Positions 1-11,328 of a DNA stretch of 64,000 nucleotides are shown here, piece by piece. A program made the translations under genes and the position numbers. The notes below the pieces were generated by a model. The model was not told the origin of the DNA. It saw nothing but the letters and a program-made list of their open reading frames with translations, and did not search any database. The stretch comes from Chinchilla lanigera (Eukaryota > Chordata > Mammalia > Rodentia > Chinchillidae). Numbering within the stretch: position 1 is the first letter of the stretch; each line of letters opens with the position of its first letter. Where the stretch lies: positions 3,622,305 through 3,686,304 of the forward strand of contig NW_004955488.1 in NCBI RefSeq assembly GCF_000276665.1, written 5' to 3'.

Positions 1-1406
1 CCAGGCAGAAGCTCTGCTGTTAAGCTATATCCCCGGCTCACCAAGAATATTGCTGATTACTTAAGTTTTTCCCCAAAATGTGACTATTGCTTATAGACAC
101 ACGTAGTCATTCTACTTTCAGGCAAGGTACTATCTGGTGACAGTTTTCAAAGTACTATTCTGGTGACATGTTATGAATCTTATCTGATCCATTTCATTAT
201 GATGTTTTCACAACGTCTTCAAAATTTTCTCCTCTGGTACAAGTTTACACTCTTCATCCAAATCCACCCCAGAATACAGAATGTTTTCATAGCTGACTGA
301 GCCAGCACTACGTCGTTTATTCCTTGCCCTACTCTTTCCATCCAGAATCCCAACATGGCTGCCTGACTCATTCCCCCAGTCTCTGGCATACTGCACCTCT
401 TTACTCTCTTCTTAGAGTCAGTATCAACTTTCTATAAAATTTTAGCGCCTACAGTATGTGAACAATTTTCCACTGGCCCTGTCTCTGGTAACTACTATGG
501 AAAAAAATTCTATGGTAATCAGCATTTTAAAATGACATTACAGTATCATTCTGTACTTTTATTAAACTTTCTGCTCCAAAATTATAAACACAATTATGAG
601 GTACTTCAAGTTCTCCTCATATCAATTGTTAGGACACTCTTATTTTTGTAATACCCACTCATTTGTTCCTTTTTCCCTGATTAATCTCTGTATCTCTTCC
701 TATCTTCAAGGTGTCTACCATAGCCCTAAATCTAAAATGGTGTTACAGTCTGTTCCAACCACTTCAATTTTCTTCCCATTTCTATCCTGAGAAACAATTA
801 TCAACTTCCTAATTTGAATGTGGAATAAGACCCTTGGGAATCTTCAGAAAGAGATAAAACAAAAATTTCTCCTCTGCTAATTTCAGCTCCCTTTCATTTC
901 ATAATGCTGTTGACTTATTGTGCTAAGACAGATTCTCTTTCTTCTGAAATAACACATAACCTGTCAACTATGTGAATACAAAGTCAGGCAAATGCTTTAG
1001 TTTTTTAAATTTATTTGATGATCACATTTCCCTACAAAGCAAAGTATCAGAATAGAAACTTTAAGACCATTTTTCCAAATATTTTATATGTACCAGTTTT
1101 CAGGAAAGTTCTGACATAACAGATGGTAAAATCTGATATCCTTTAAGTGCTGATATGCGGAGTATAAGTAGGCTTGAATAAACCACTGAAATCATGAATA
1201 AACAAAAGGAGTTCAAATACTACACTCTTATTCAATAGTATTGTTAATTACGTATTTTTCTCTGTTTTCCTTAGAAACAAAGTAACAGAATTAAGAATAG
1301 CATTATCCAAATAAATAAAAATTGTAAAAATAAGATCATGTAATGTGTATATTATGTAATTTATAAAAGCATTGTGTTTAAATCCTAAGGAACTGTGATT
1401 AGAAGT
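1..1406. other. No gene recognised; AT-rich unique sequence
   Basis: I see no coding exon, RNA gene or recognisable interspersed repeat. Open frames here are about 60 codons and show no domain. Confidence 0.5.
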
Positions 1407-1756
1407 TGTTATGGTTTGTGTCTGGGTGTCCCCTCAAAGCCTCATGCCATCATGGGGCAGGCTTTTAGAGTTTGATTGATTATGGGTGTGAGAGCTACAC
1501 CTGCCCTGGGGTGGATAGTTTGCATATGTAAGGGAGAGGAAGAAGCTGCTTGTGGTCATTCTTGGCTTTTGTGCTTGTTGCTTTTGTTGTGTTCTGCTGC
1601 TATGAGCTGTAGCCCTCTGGCATGTGCCACTCTGCTTTGTAACCTGCCAAGTATGGACTGAAACCTCCACAAACTGTAAGTGAAATAAACCTTTCCTTCC
1701 TTAATTTTGGGTGTCAGGTATTTTGTCCCAGCAACGAGAGAAAAGTAACCAAGACA
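1407..1756 (+). mobile_element. Solo LTR, ERVL-MaLR-like, with intact 5-bp target duplication
   Basis: The element begins TGTTATGGTTTGTG and ends AACCAAGACA, so it has TG...CA termini. It is flanked by the same 5 bases, GAAGT, at 1402-1406 and 1757-1761. An AATAAA-type polyadenylation signal lies near 1684 in the AGTGAAATAAACC stretch. The start and the GGACTGAAAC and CAAGACA motifs resemble rodent MaLR LTRs. No internal retroviral sequence is attached, so this is a solo LTR. A second copy of the same family lies at 49699-50026. The open frames over it on both strands are judged incidental. Confidence 0.82.
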
Positions 1757-2375
1757 GAAGTTTATAGTCAAATAGTAGAAAGAATAAGAAAGACTTACAG
1801 AGTCGATAGAAAGAAGATATCGAGACAGTAGTGATAAAAAAGAGTAAATTTAGGAAGATATCCCTGTTTATGTCAATACTTCATTCCTAATGTGTAAATT
1901 TATAAGCAATAATTCTTAATTATAACATGAAAATAGTACCTATTATAAGACATTTTCTCAAAACAGTCCATTCATTAAGAAATGAACACTGGGAAATATG
2001 TGGAAGTTGTTCTTTTTTCCTTGAGCATCTTTTATCACTTTAAGATCTGTTTTCTAAAATAAACATATGTAGTAGAACTTCAGAAAGTTATGTAAACACT
2101 ATTTGAAATTGTCAAAGCTCAGGGAGAAACTGGTGGTTTTCAATTTGAATTCATGGTATCCAAAGTGGAGCACAGAAATATGCAAAATATTGTTTTCTAT
2201 TTCAGCAGGTAGATGGAAGACCTTCAGGTGATCTAAACACCTGCATCTTTCATAGTATAAGGAAACAAAGAAAGAAAAAAATCGTACTATATTTAAGATA
2301 AAGGTTACTGAAAACTGTAAGAGGCTCTTATTTTTAAAAATCCAGTAAAGAAAAAATAAAAATTAGGTGAAGGCA
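1757..2375. other. No gene or repeat recognised
   Basis: AT-rich sequence between two LTRs, with no feature I can support. Confidence 0.5.
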
Positions 2376-2788
2376 GGTTTATGGTTTGTATTTAAATGTC
2401 CTCCCCAAAACCTTATGTAGTCATAGGTGGGGGTTTTCCATAGTTGGCTAGCTGTATGACATGTAATACTCAGATAATGGGTGTGTGGTATTAAATTAGT
2501 CCACTGATTGAAATTACCATAATTCTGGTGGCACCACCCAAAGAGCTGGTAACCTAGATAGGAGAAGAAAGAAGGTAGCCTGCCTGCTGCTACTACTGCT
2601 GGTACTGCTGCTCACTACTTTCTGCCTGCCGTGCCATGCCATGGACTATTTCTCCTCCCCATACCATGCTGCTTTGAAGCCAGCCAACTATGGACTGAAA
2701 CTGATAAAGGTGAGTTAAATAATTCCTTTCTTCCTCTGCCTTTGATGTTGGGTATTTTGTCTTAGCAGCAAGAAAAGTAACCAAGATA
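2376..2788 (+). mobile_element. LTR, ERVL-MaLR-like, older copy
   Basis: The sequence starts with an ATGGTTTGTA block, contains GCCAGCCAACTATGGACTGA near 2678 and ends AGTAACCAAGATA, which matches the general plan of the LTR at 1407. The middle differs, with a CTG-rich patch around 2586-2612, so it is a different subfamily. I see no clear target duplication. A 157-codon antisense frame at 2593-3066 runs through it and past its end; no domain is visible and I treat it as chance. Confidence 0.7.
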
Positions 2789-3299
2789 CTAGGGACTGAC
2801 AAAATCAGAGTCAAGTTTTGTGTATGTAACCAAGCTAGGCAGCACCATCTTAGGCAGGCAGGTGGTGGGTCACTTAGATTAATGTCATTTAGAAAATGGG
2901 ACAAAGAAGAAGGACCATTCCATAGAACACCAAAAACCAAACCTTGAAGACAGTAGCCAAAATAAAAATGCACATTCATATGTCTGTCTGAAGCCAAGAC
3001 TTTAATTTCAGGCTGATAACTGATGAATTGTAGTTCACACTTGTGACTTTCTTTTCTTAGGAGCACCTTATCATACCACCTGACTTCTACCAGCTATCAA
3101 ACAAAGACAGGGAATGCAGTTATAATCTGATTTTCATGCTAGTATTTATAGTTACTTTCAAGAGAAAAAATAACCAATTATCTTCAAATATATACGATTT
3201 TATTGTACCCCACATAATCATGACTTTTATAAATTTTAAAATTCTCTCAACTGCTTTCTTTCCTCAATGTCTCTAGTTGAAACAACTCTACAATAATAA
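2789..3299. other. No gene or repeat recognised
   Basis: No feature I can support. The stretch is slightly less AT-rich up to about 3060 and AT-rich after that. Confidence 0.45.
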
Positions 3300-3440
3300 T
3301 TTAACCAAGGCGAGGTGTGTTGTTGCATACTTATAATCTTAGCACTCAGGAGGTTGAGGCAGGAGGACTGCAGTAAATTCGAGGCCAGCCTGGGCTACAT
3401 AAGGAGTGCAAGGTCAACCTGTCTGAAAAAATAACTTACC
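3300..3440 (+). mobile_element. B1-type SINE (7SL-derived)
   Basis: Recognised from the order TAATCTTAGCACTCAGGAGG, then GAGGCAGGAGGA, then TTCGAGGCCAGCCTGGGCTA and a degraded CTGTCTGAAAAAA end. It is a diverged copy with no clear flanking duplication. Confidence 0.85.
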
Positions 3441-3594
3441 CAAACCTAATCTCAATAAATATATCAGTAACAGAGAATTTTTTATTTTTTCCAGTCCAAT
3501 AAAAACACATGAGTTCATTAATGTTAGGAGTAAACATTGAATGTATTCAGGAGACATTTATTTATGAATAGACAAGCTGAAACTAAAGCTCCTT

Positions 3595-4330
3595 TAAAAA
3601 TAGAAGGGATTCAGAATTATCACTGTATTGTACAAGGACAAATTTGGAGGATTCAGAATTCCTGATTTCAAAATTTACTATAAGAATACAGCAAGCAAGA
3701 CAGTGATCCATAGGCTATCACTTAATATTCAGGGTTAATAAATTTTTAACAAGGATCCCAAGAGAATTCAGTGGGAAAAATAGTAGTCTTTGAAAAAATG
3801 GTACTGGGAAAATTATATATCCACAGGCAAAAGAAGAAGAAGAAGAAGAAGAAGAAGAAGAAGAAGAAGAAGAAGAAGAAGAAGAAGAAGAAGAAGAAGA
3901 AGAAGATGAAGAAGAAGAAGAAGAAGAAGCTGAACACCTTCCTTGAACACCTTTCACACACCATACACAAAATATTAACTCAAAGTTTAAGATAGACTTA
4001 ACGTGAAGTGCTAAAGGTATAAAACCCTTAGAAGAAAATATAGGAGTGTTTGCATAGCCTGTTAGGTTAGCAAAGCCTTTACAGAGATAACATCAAAATC
4101 ACAAGTGAAACATTATAAAAAAGATTAAATAAATAAAACCTTAGACTTCAAAGTTTATTTTCAAGATTCATTTAAGTAAAAGAGTAACTTGTTAAAAGGA
4201 GGAAATACCTTCAAGTCAACTGTTGTGATTAATAATTACTATCTATAATACCTAAGAATCCTTACAACTCAATAAAAATAAGCAAATGACTGAATTTCAT
4301 TTTCTTAGGAGTACTCAAATAAGTGGGACT
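3595..4330 (+). mobile_element. L1 ORF2 fragment, old, sense strand
   Basis: The order of short blocks follows the 3' half of L1 ORF2: ATTCCTGATTTCAAAATTTACTA near 3659 (the 'IPDFK-Y' region), GAAAATATAGGAGTGTTTGC near 4034, and a CTTACAACTCAATAA block near 4261. No long frame survives. The AAG microsatellite at 3830-3929 sits inside it. Confidence 0.7.
3830..3929 (+). repeat. (AAG)n / (GAA)n trinucleotide microsatellite
   Basis: About 33 triplets, nearly pure, with one ATG interruption near 3906. It is purine-only on the + strand. The poly-Ser, poly-Phe and poly-Lys frames across it are artefacts of the repeat. Confidence 0.97.
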
Positions 4331-4677
4331 GCAGGACATGGGGAATGTGAGAGACAGGATTTGAATTTGGAAGTTATTACAGTTCATAACGAGGTGCATG
4401 GTGTATGCAGCAAGGCAATGGGTAAGGAGTGAAAAATAAAGTATTAGGTTGTTGATGCTCAGAAAGTAAAGAGGCAAGATCCTGAGGGGATGTGTTACTC
4501 ACATGTTCAAGTTCAAGAATGTGGGCTGAGAAGAAGGCAGTGAACAAGGAGACAGAATATTTAATGAATAAACAAAAGCTACTGGAAGTTTACCTTCTGG
4601 GACCTACAGTAAGAATTTCAAGGGAACCCAAGAAAACATCACCCAGTAGCAATAGGTCATAGTACTAAAAGAAAATT
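4331..4677. other. No gene or repeat recognised
   Basis: A G-rich patch around 4327-4500 is not assigned. I see no coding signal. Confidence 0.4.
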
Positions 4678-4685
4678 AAGAAATT

Positions 4686-4686
4686 G

Positions 4687-4739
<53 letters not shown>

Positions 4740-4822
4740 GTTTTTCTCCGGTACCGGGAACTGAACTCACGACCTTGTGCTTGCCAGGCAAGCGCTTTGC
4801 CGCTGAGCTAAATCCCCAGCCC
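4686..4822 (-). mobile_element. ID-type SINE (tRNA-derived) with 50-base T run
   Basis: On the minus strand the body reads GGGCTGGGGATTTAGCTCAG, then an A-box-like TAGCTCAGCGG and a GTTC-containing B-box-like segment, ending CCGGTACCGG and a homopolymer tail. On the + strand the tail is T from 4689 to 4738. AAGAAATT occurs at 4678-4685 and 4823-4830, and the match extends to 13 of 14 bases. Confidence 0.93.
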
Positions 4823-4830
4823 AAGAAATT

Positions 4831-6000
4831 AAATTTAAATTGCTGCTTTTTCACTATATATGTGTTTGTGTAGGTTATAACAAGTATAGATTATTGCAGG
4901 CTACTGATGGCATTAAACTTGCATTTCTTCATTTGCAAAACTAATTTAAAAAATCTTCACTGCATGAAGTTAAAAGTGGAAATTAAATGAAACAACTAAT
5001 ATGTAATATAAAGTATCTTGTGTATACATGCTTCTGAAGACAAGTTAGTTACTGCTGCTTATTAATATGTGTCTATTGTGTTGATCTAGACATATTGACA
5101 GTTGAAATTACCAAAACTGGCTGAGGCAGAAAAGAAAATTAACTGAGACTTTCTATATACTGGCATTTTTTCTTAACTCTCCTTTGAAGTCAATTTTTTT
5201 AATATTTTGGAATCAGCTACTACAATCATGGTGGGAAAAGAAATTTGACACCGAGATCAGAAATCTCAGAGGAAACACTTCCCCATCTCAAGTTTGGTTA
5301 GCTGGGCTAAATATGTCTTTCCTGAATTGGGCAATCAGACTTTCTCCACACTGCCTGAAATCTGGAGAAAATGACCCAAAGACATATTTAAGAATTTATT
5401 CTGCTGCAAAGAGCAGTAACACCATTTGATGAAGCCTTTGAAAATGGCATCCAGTGTCTTGTTCTATCTGCTTCAGATTGTTTCCGTGCTTTGGCAAGGA
5501 TTTTTTTGCTCTCCATCCCACACTCAAGCCTTGTTTCCTACAAGGATTTGAATGCTACTGAGTCTCCGTAATTCAAATATCAGTTTAATTGTTTTGGCTT
5601 CTTGATGTTGGTGCTTGGAATGTAGCAGAAATTGTGACAATGATCAGTGTTCAATTCACAGATCTCCACGTTTGTCCCTAGGAAGGTTTTAAAATATTCT
5701 TTCCATAGTTACATGTACAAAATGGGAAAGATTATAAATGTCTTAACTTATAACCATGTCTATTCCTTGAGCTACTACCTGTGACCATAGAGGTGAGGAC
5801 CTACAACTGTTACATGTCCTAGGAGTGAAATCTCAGACCAGTCAGCATAAAACTAAGGATGTAAAATCCCTCTGAAAGAGTGATAGAGTCATCTAGCACA
5901 AGCATACTTGGGACAAGAAAGGAATCTCTTCCCAGAAGGAGACAGGAAAAGGTGTATTTCAAAACTTAATTCCCCCAAATCAAATAACCTACTCAATAAA
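4831..6000. other. No gene or repeat recognised
   Basis: Includes an 81-codon frame at 5184-5429 (+) with no recognisable domain and no coding context. I do not call it. Confidence 0.45.
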
Positions 6001-6016
6001 TGAGCCAATGAATTTA

Positions 6017-6175
6017 TTTATTTATTTTTTATTTTAAAGATAAAAGGAGGGAAACATTAACAGACATACAACATTTTACAACATATCACAAGCACAATAC
6101 AGACAATACAGAGTTACAAACAAAGTGGTAGGGAATTAACAATGGTGGTTGTATTACATATTGATATCTTCAAAG
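6017..6175 (-). mobile_element. 5'-truncated L1 3' end (3' UTR type A), recent
   Basis: Flanked by a perfect 16-base direct repeat, TGAGCCAATGAATTTA, at 6001-6016 and 6176-6191. On the minus strand the insert runs from CTTTGAAGATATCAATATG to an A-rich tail of AAATAAATAAATAAA form. The same sequence recurs at 33336-33689 and, more diverged, at about 18640-18801 and 38360-38519, where it is the 3' end of L1 copies carrying ORF2. This supports an L1 3' UTR rather than an unknown SINE. Confidence 0.85.
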
Positions 6176-6234
6176 TGAGCCAATGAATTTAGAAAACAAT
6201 TCTTAAAAGGAGTTCATATGGCTTACAAGGGTAT

Positions 6235-7080
6235 TTTAACATTTCTACCCCTCAAGGAAATGTAACTCAAAACTACACTGAGATGCATCATGCTCCGTTC
6301 TAAATGGATATCGTCAAGAATACAAAGATAAACAGAAAAATAAATAAACAAACAAATAAATAAATAAATTGAATGCTGATAAAGAAGAAGGGAACTATTC
6401 TACACTCAATAAGAATAAAGACTTGTGCAAGCACTATGGAAATGAGTGCAGATTCCTCAAAAACTAAAGACAGAGCTGCCATTTGATGGAGCTACACCAT
6501 TCGTCAGTATGTTTCTGAAAGAGTTAAAGTCAGCATACTCTAAGGATACCTGGATACTCCGGTTTATTTTAACATAATTCACAAGCCACACTATAGGAAA
6601 AGCCTACGTGGCTATCAATGGATGAATAGATAAAGAAAATGTTATACATAAGCACAATGGAAAACAATCTACCCTAAGGAAGAACAAAATCATGTCGTCT
6701 GCAGGAAAATGAATATACTAGGGGATCATTATACTAAGCAAATTAAGCAGAAAGTCAAATATTGAATGTTTTCACTATATGTAGAATCTAAACATAGAAC
6801 GTGAAAAAAAACCAAATACATGAATGTTGTTTTTCAAAAGAGAAAATTAGAACAACATAGAAGCATGAGAAGTATCCACTATAATTTACAAATGAACAAA
6901 GAAACAGGACATCAGCATATCTGAGCTATTATTTTTTAAATAGGAGAACCACTAAAGAACTTTTACTAGGGATTTATATACTCCATATAGCATTATAGCG
7001 TCACAAGCAATCAAATAAATGATAGAAAAAGAGCATCTGAGAAAGGGGATTAGGAAGGAAATTCTTTTGATGCTTCCCAT
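6235..7080 (+). mobile_element. L1 ORF2 C-terminal / 3' region, old
   Basis: Ordered matches include AACTCAAAACTACACTGAGA near 6267, a GGAAATGAGTGCAGATTCCTC block near 6438, GTGGCTATCAATGGATGAAT near 6609 and GAAAATGTTATACATAAGCA near 6635. These correspond to the last part of L1 ORF2. An AAATAAACAAACA simple repeat interrupts it at about 6338-6370. The 3' boundary is not well defined. Confidence 0.75.
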
Positions 7081-7114
7081 GTGCAGATTTGAAATAAGGT
7101 TAAAGTCAGGAAGA

Positions 7115-7234
7115 ATGCAAAGGCAAGACATGGTGATGAGATGTCTGCAATCCTAGCACTCTGAGAATATGAGGCAAGAGGATCACAAGTTCAAGCTCAG
7201 CCTGGGCAAACCAGCAAGCTATTAAGACCCTTTC

Positions 7235-7268
<34 letters not shown>

Positions 7269-7360
7269 CACGAGATAAAATAGAAAACGGCTAGGAAATT
7301 AGCCCAGTGCAAAACCCCTGGGTTTGATCTCTGCTACAAAAAGTATTTAAAAATAATAAA
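7115..7360 (+). mobile_element. Dimeric B1-ID SINE
   Basis: A B1-like left half (TGCAATCCTAGCACTCTGAG, then CACAAGTTCAAGCTCAGCCTGGGC) is followed by an ATCA microsatellite at about 7236-7268 and an ID-like right half (GGCTAGGAAATTAGCCCAGT, then GGGTTTGATCTCTG). The order matches rodent B1/ID dimer families. The copy is diverged. Confidence 0.72.
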
Positions 7361-9637
7361 TCAAAGCATTATTTTGAAAGAAAAATCAATATCAATGAAA
7401 TGATGGCTAACTGATTCTAGCTGGTGAAGATGATTTAAAATCTCACATCAAATTGAGATGTAATATTGACAAAAAGCTCTAGTAGAGAAGAGAATTTGTG
7501 TGTATGTGTGTGTTTGAGAAGCCTATTATGATAGACATTGTGCAGACAAATGAAAAATATATTTTAATGTGTTTCTCAAGAAATTTTATTCTACTATTAT
7601 GAAAATTTTCCTTCATATGTTTTTGGATTCATTTATTCCTCTCCAAATATGCATAAATGAGCATATCAGCCAAGAAGTGTCAATATATGGCAATACTTTC
7701 GATTTACTTTGAGATTTTCAAAGTACTCTGATAGATCAAGTACTTGTACCCAATAACTTTGGAAATGCTTGCTAACGCAACAGAAGTATATTTGATACAG
7801 TACTCATTCTTTTAGTGAGCAAGGTGCCGCCTGAAAGCAAATTAGGCACATTCGGCCTTGTGTCAAATAATAATTTAAGGCCGGGAGAGTGTGCTGCTTT
7901 TGATACTAAATGTAATCTCACTTTCTGTGTGAATTGACTCAGCTTTCAAAAGTAGCTGAAATACTGGAAATCATTTACTTTTTGCAAAAGTCCACTTCTG
8001 ATCATACTTTTCACCTTTTATTCAAGACTAACTTCTTATTAGTACTATTTAAAAATCACAAATAATCCTGTGAAAATTTTCCGTTTTCCAACCAAAACAA
8101 CATAGATATAAGAACTACCTCATTTAGATGTTACCTTTTAATTATGTCTAAAATTACTACATATAGGAGGAGCTCAAATAGAAGAGTTTTGTCTTAAAAC
8201 AATGATTTTTAAATTATCTATTTTTAGAATCACTTCACACAAAAAAAATTGTCATGTTTGTAAGTAGTTTGTCCAGTGAGTTAAATTCAGGAACTGACTT
8301 CCAAAGAATAAAGTATAAGTAGAGAAATATAATAATTGTACAAACTGAGGATAATCAAATTCTTAGTATTTTGTACATCATTATACAATGATTAGATATT
8401 TCATCTCAGCAGCATTCTTCCTCAAATGCAGAATCCTAGTCTGGTCATGAGAGAATATCCAATCTAGGTTGAGATCTACCTTACAAAATATTTAACCAGT
8501 ACCCTGTAAAATTGTCAAGGTCATGAGAAGCAACATAGATTAAGAAAAATCACAGTTTGGAAATAGCTAAAGAGGTATTATGCAAAACACAGCATGAGAG
8601 TCTGGATCGGGTTCTGGAATGCAAAAATAACATTAGTGGAAAAGCTGTGACACATGAATAAATCTCAATAGTATTAAATACCATGGAACAATGTTAATTT
8701 CTTAGTTTTGACAAACATACAAGTTTTACATGATGATACCTTTGGGAAAAGCTTGGTGGCAGATACATGGGAATTCTTTGTACTATTTTGTATTCTTTTG
8801 TACACAGAAAGTTATTTTAAAATAAAAGTGTTTAAATAACAAAATATTTTATCATTTTTTCATTATCTTGTTTATGTAAAGGGACAAGACCAGAGATGGA
8901 GGGACAGGTGAGAGCGAAGGGAGAGAAAAGGACTGAGAATAAACTATTCACGTTCACCAATACCTTATAATGAATGTATCTATCTACAGCAAAGGTGTAC
9001 CAATAACAATACAAAACTGAAAAGGAGATGATTACATGGTGTAGATAGTCTCTTCTGATCCAATTTCCATTTTCCCAAATAAATAATCACTTCCTGTTAG
9101 GCAGAATTCCATAAAATTAATGCACATATGAGGATTTAACTGAACACAGTTTCCCATGGAGCAACTGTGGGACAAGTCACAACCTTCTCAAAGTCACAAT
9201 TGATGGGAGAAATGGGAACAGCCCAATTTCCTCATATTTCAAATGGCATCTTTCTTTTTATGTAGCTGTTTTAAGAAACTAAGTACATGAGTGTTGTTCC
9301 AGTGTTTATGGTTGTCTGTACTTGGTCTGTTCCCCAAATTGCAACTTTAAGTACAATGTTTCTCAAACAGGAACATGAGACCCCAGAACATTTAAGTATT
9401 TCATTTGAATATCTGAACATGAGTATTTGAGTTTGAAAAACTATTGTGTGAACTAGAATTTATGGTGTTTTTTAATTTATGTTGCATTATTATTGCTAAG
9501 CAGCTTCCTACATACCCCAGGGAGCACAGCTGTGAGCTCATGAGCTGACTAACGAGGGTAGGACATCTTATGTTATTCACACTATCTTACAGTAGTAATC
9601 AGTATTAGCCATTCTTATTCCTAAAATGTATTCTTAA
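7361..9637. other. No gene recognised; AT-rich
   Basis: No coding or RNA gene seen. A weak MIR-like patch near 9160-9240 (a 'GACAAGTCAC...TTTCCTCAT' pattern) is too diverged to call. Confidence 0.45.
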
Positions 9638-9647
9638 AAAATATTGA

Positions 9648-10495
9648 GTAGTACTCCATCATATAAAAAAAATCTTTCTTATCCATTTCTTGGTTGATGG
9701 GCATTTAGGTTGTTTCCAAGATTTAGCTATTACAAACTGTGCTGCTATAAGCATGGGTGTGCATATATCACTGTGGCATATTTTTAATTCTTTAAGGAAG
9801 ATACACAGAAGGGAATTGGTGGGTCATATAAGATTTCCAATCCTAGATTTTTGAGGAATCTCCACACTGATTTCCACAGTGGTTGCACCAGTCTACACTC
9901 CCACCAACAGTGAAGAAGAGTACTTTTTTTCCACACAGCCCCTCCAGCTTTGATCACTGGTTGATTTCTTGATAATAGCCATTCTTTCTGGAGTGAGATA
10001 GAATCTCAGTGTTGTTTTAATTTGCATCTCTTGAGTGCTTAGTAATGTTTAACATTTTTTTCACATATTTGTTTGTCAATTGTGGAAATTTCTAAATAAA
10101 TGGATGCACACTGAGACCATACTCTTAAGTGAAAAAATTGGACACACATGTGTAAGCATAGAATTGTCTCCCTGGTGTGAGAAATTATTAGGGTAGATAA
10201 GGATTAAAATGCACAAGAGATATTGTAAAGTAGGAGGAAGCTGTTCAAAAGGAAAGAAGAACTAGGGAGGATGAAAGGGGAGGGAAGAAAAAGAAAGGAA
10301 AAAAAAATGATAAAGAGGGATACATTGGAAGCAAAGCTTTATAAACAGGGAGGGGAAAAGGGGTTGAAGGGAGGGGAGGGTATTGGGAAAAAAAAGAGGA
10401 ATCAAAATATACCATACACAGATACAAATTTCCTATGATGAATATGACCTTTATGCATATATAAATTGTACCAGTGAACTCAATTTTTAAGAAAG
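9648..10495 (+). mobile_element. L1 insertion with inverted 5' segment (3' UTR type B)
   Basis: A 10-base direct repeat, AAAATATTGA, flanks the unit at 9638-9647 and 10496-10505. The left part, up to about 10083, is ORF2 C-terminal sequence on the minus strand (antisense motifs GTAGTACTCCATC, TTGATGGGCATTTAGG, CTACACTCCCACCAACAGTG). The right part is the L1 3' UTR on the + strand, beginning about TGGATGCACACTGAGACC, with a purine-rich tract. The right part begins just downstream, in the intact L1 order, of where the left part ends, as twin priming predicts. Confidence 0.85.
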
Positions 10496-10505
10496 AAAAT
10501 ATTGA

Positions 10506-11191
10506 AAATAAGAGTTCAATGCAAACTAATCACCCACGATCTTCTGTCAGTTTTCTAATGCACAAAGTTTGAATACCACAAGGACTCTGAAAAAGCTCTA
10601 GCAACATACCCATGCACAATGGTTAGTTCACATCGAATTCTTCTTTTCAATATTATCTAAGAATAATTTTTAGGAATAAAAATAGTTAATGTTGATTACT
10701 ATTGCAAGAAAATATGAATAACATAAAACATCCTATATTGATTAGTCAGCAAGCACAAATAAACATAATATGAACTTATTGTTTAATACAGATACTTACT
10801 ATAGATAATAATGAAGGACATGATGAGTGAAAGCAGGAATTTGTGAATTCTAAAGAGACAGCATTCTGCTGATCCCTGAGACATGAGAGATTGTCTAAAA
10901 TACTTAGGGAAAATCTTTGCTCCTGTGAAGTTCCCTGAGGAGATAGAACCCTTAGCTCTTTATGGGGAGGAGCATGTGAGAAGCGACAAAGCAGCTCTAC
11001 CTGATTAAAAGTCAAATTTCAATCAGGTTTTCTGTTATTGCAGCCTACATCTTAACTGAAATATCTAATTCAATCAGGCAAAAAGTAGCTCTTCAGCATT
11101 CTGATTGGCCTATATTATTTATTTATGTCAAAATAGACTCATCTTATGTGGTATAAAGACAAACAACTAAATCAAAAATTAGAACATTCCT
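10506..11191. other. No gene or repeat recognised
   Basis: A 79-codon antisense frame at 10776-11015 has no recognisable domain. Nothing else noted. Confidence 0.45.
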
Positions 11192-11206
11192 TACTCTTAC
11201 ATCTTT

Positions 11207-11313
11207 TGGTTTGTTTCTTTGTTTTGTTTTGTTTTTTCCGGTACCAGGAATCAAACTTAGGACCTTGCATTTGCCAGGCAGGCACTGTGCTGCTAAGCTA
11301 AATCCCCAGCACC
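11207..11313 (-). mobile_element. ID-type SINE
   Basis: The minus strand shows GCTGGGGATTTAGCTTAGCA, CCTGGCAAATGCAAGGTCCT and CCTGGTACCGG, then an A-rich tail broken by G and C. The flanks TACTCTTACATCTTT (11192-11206) and TACTCCCATATCTTT (11314-11328) match at 13 of 15 bases, indicating an older insertion. Confidence 0.88.
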
Positions 11314-11328
11314 TACTCCCATATCTTT

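Noticed and set aside
2593..3066. 157-codon antisense frame, the longest N-free frame
   Set aside because: It starts in unique sequence and ends inside an LTR, has no domain and no exon context.
3718..3995. Poly-Ser, poly-Phe and poly-Lys frames
   Set aside because: Products of the AAG microsatellite in three frames.
7236..7268. Short array of ATCA units considered as a CRISPR-like or satellite array
   Set aside because: It is a four-base microsatellite in the linker of a SINE dimer.
9160..9240. MIR-like patch
   Set aside because: Too diverged to support by eye.
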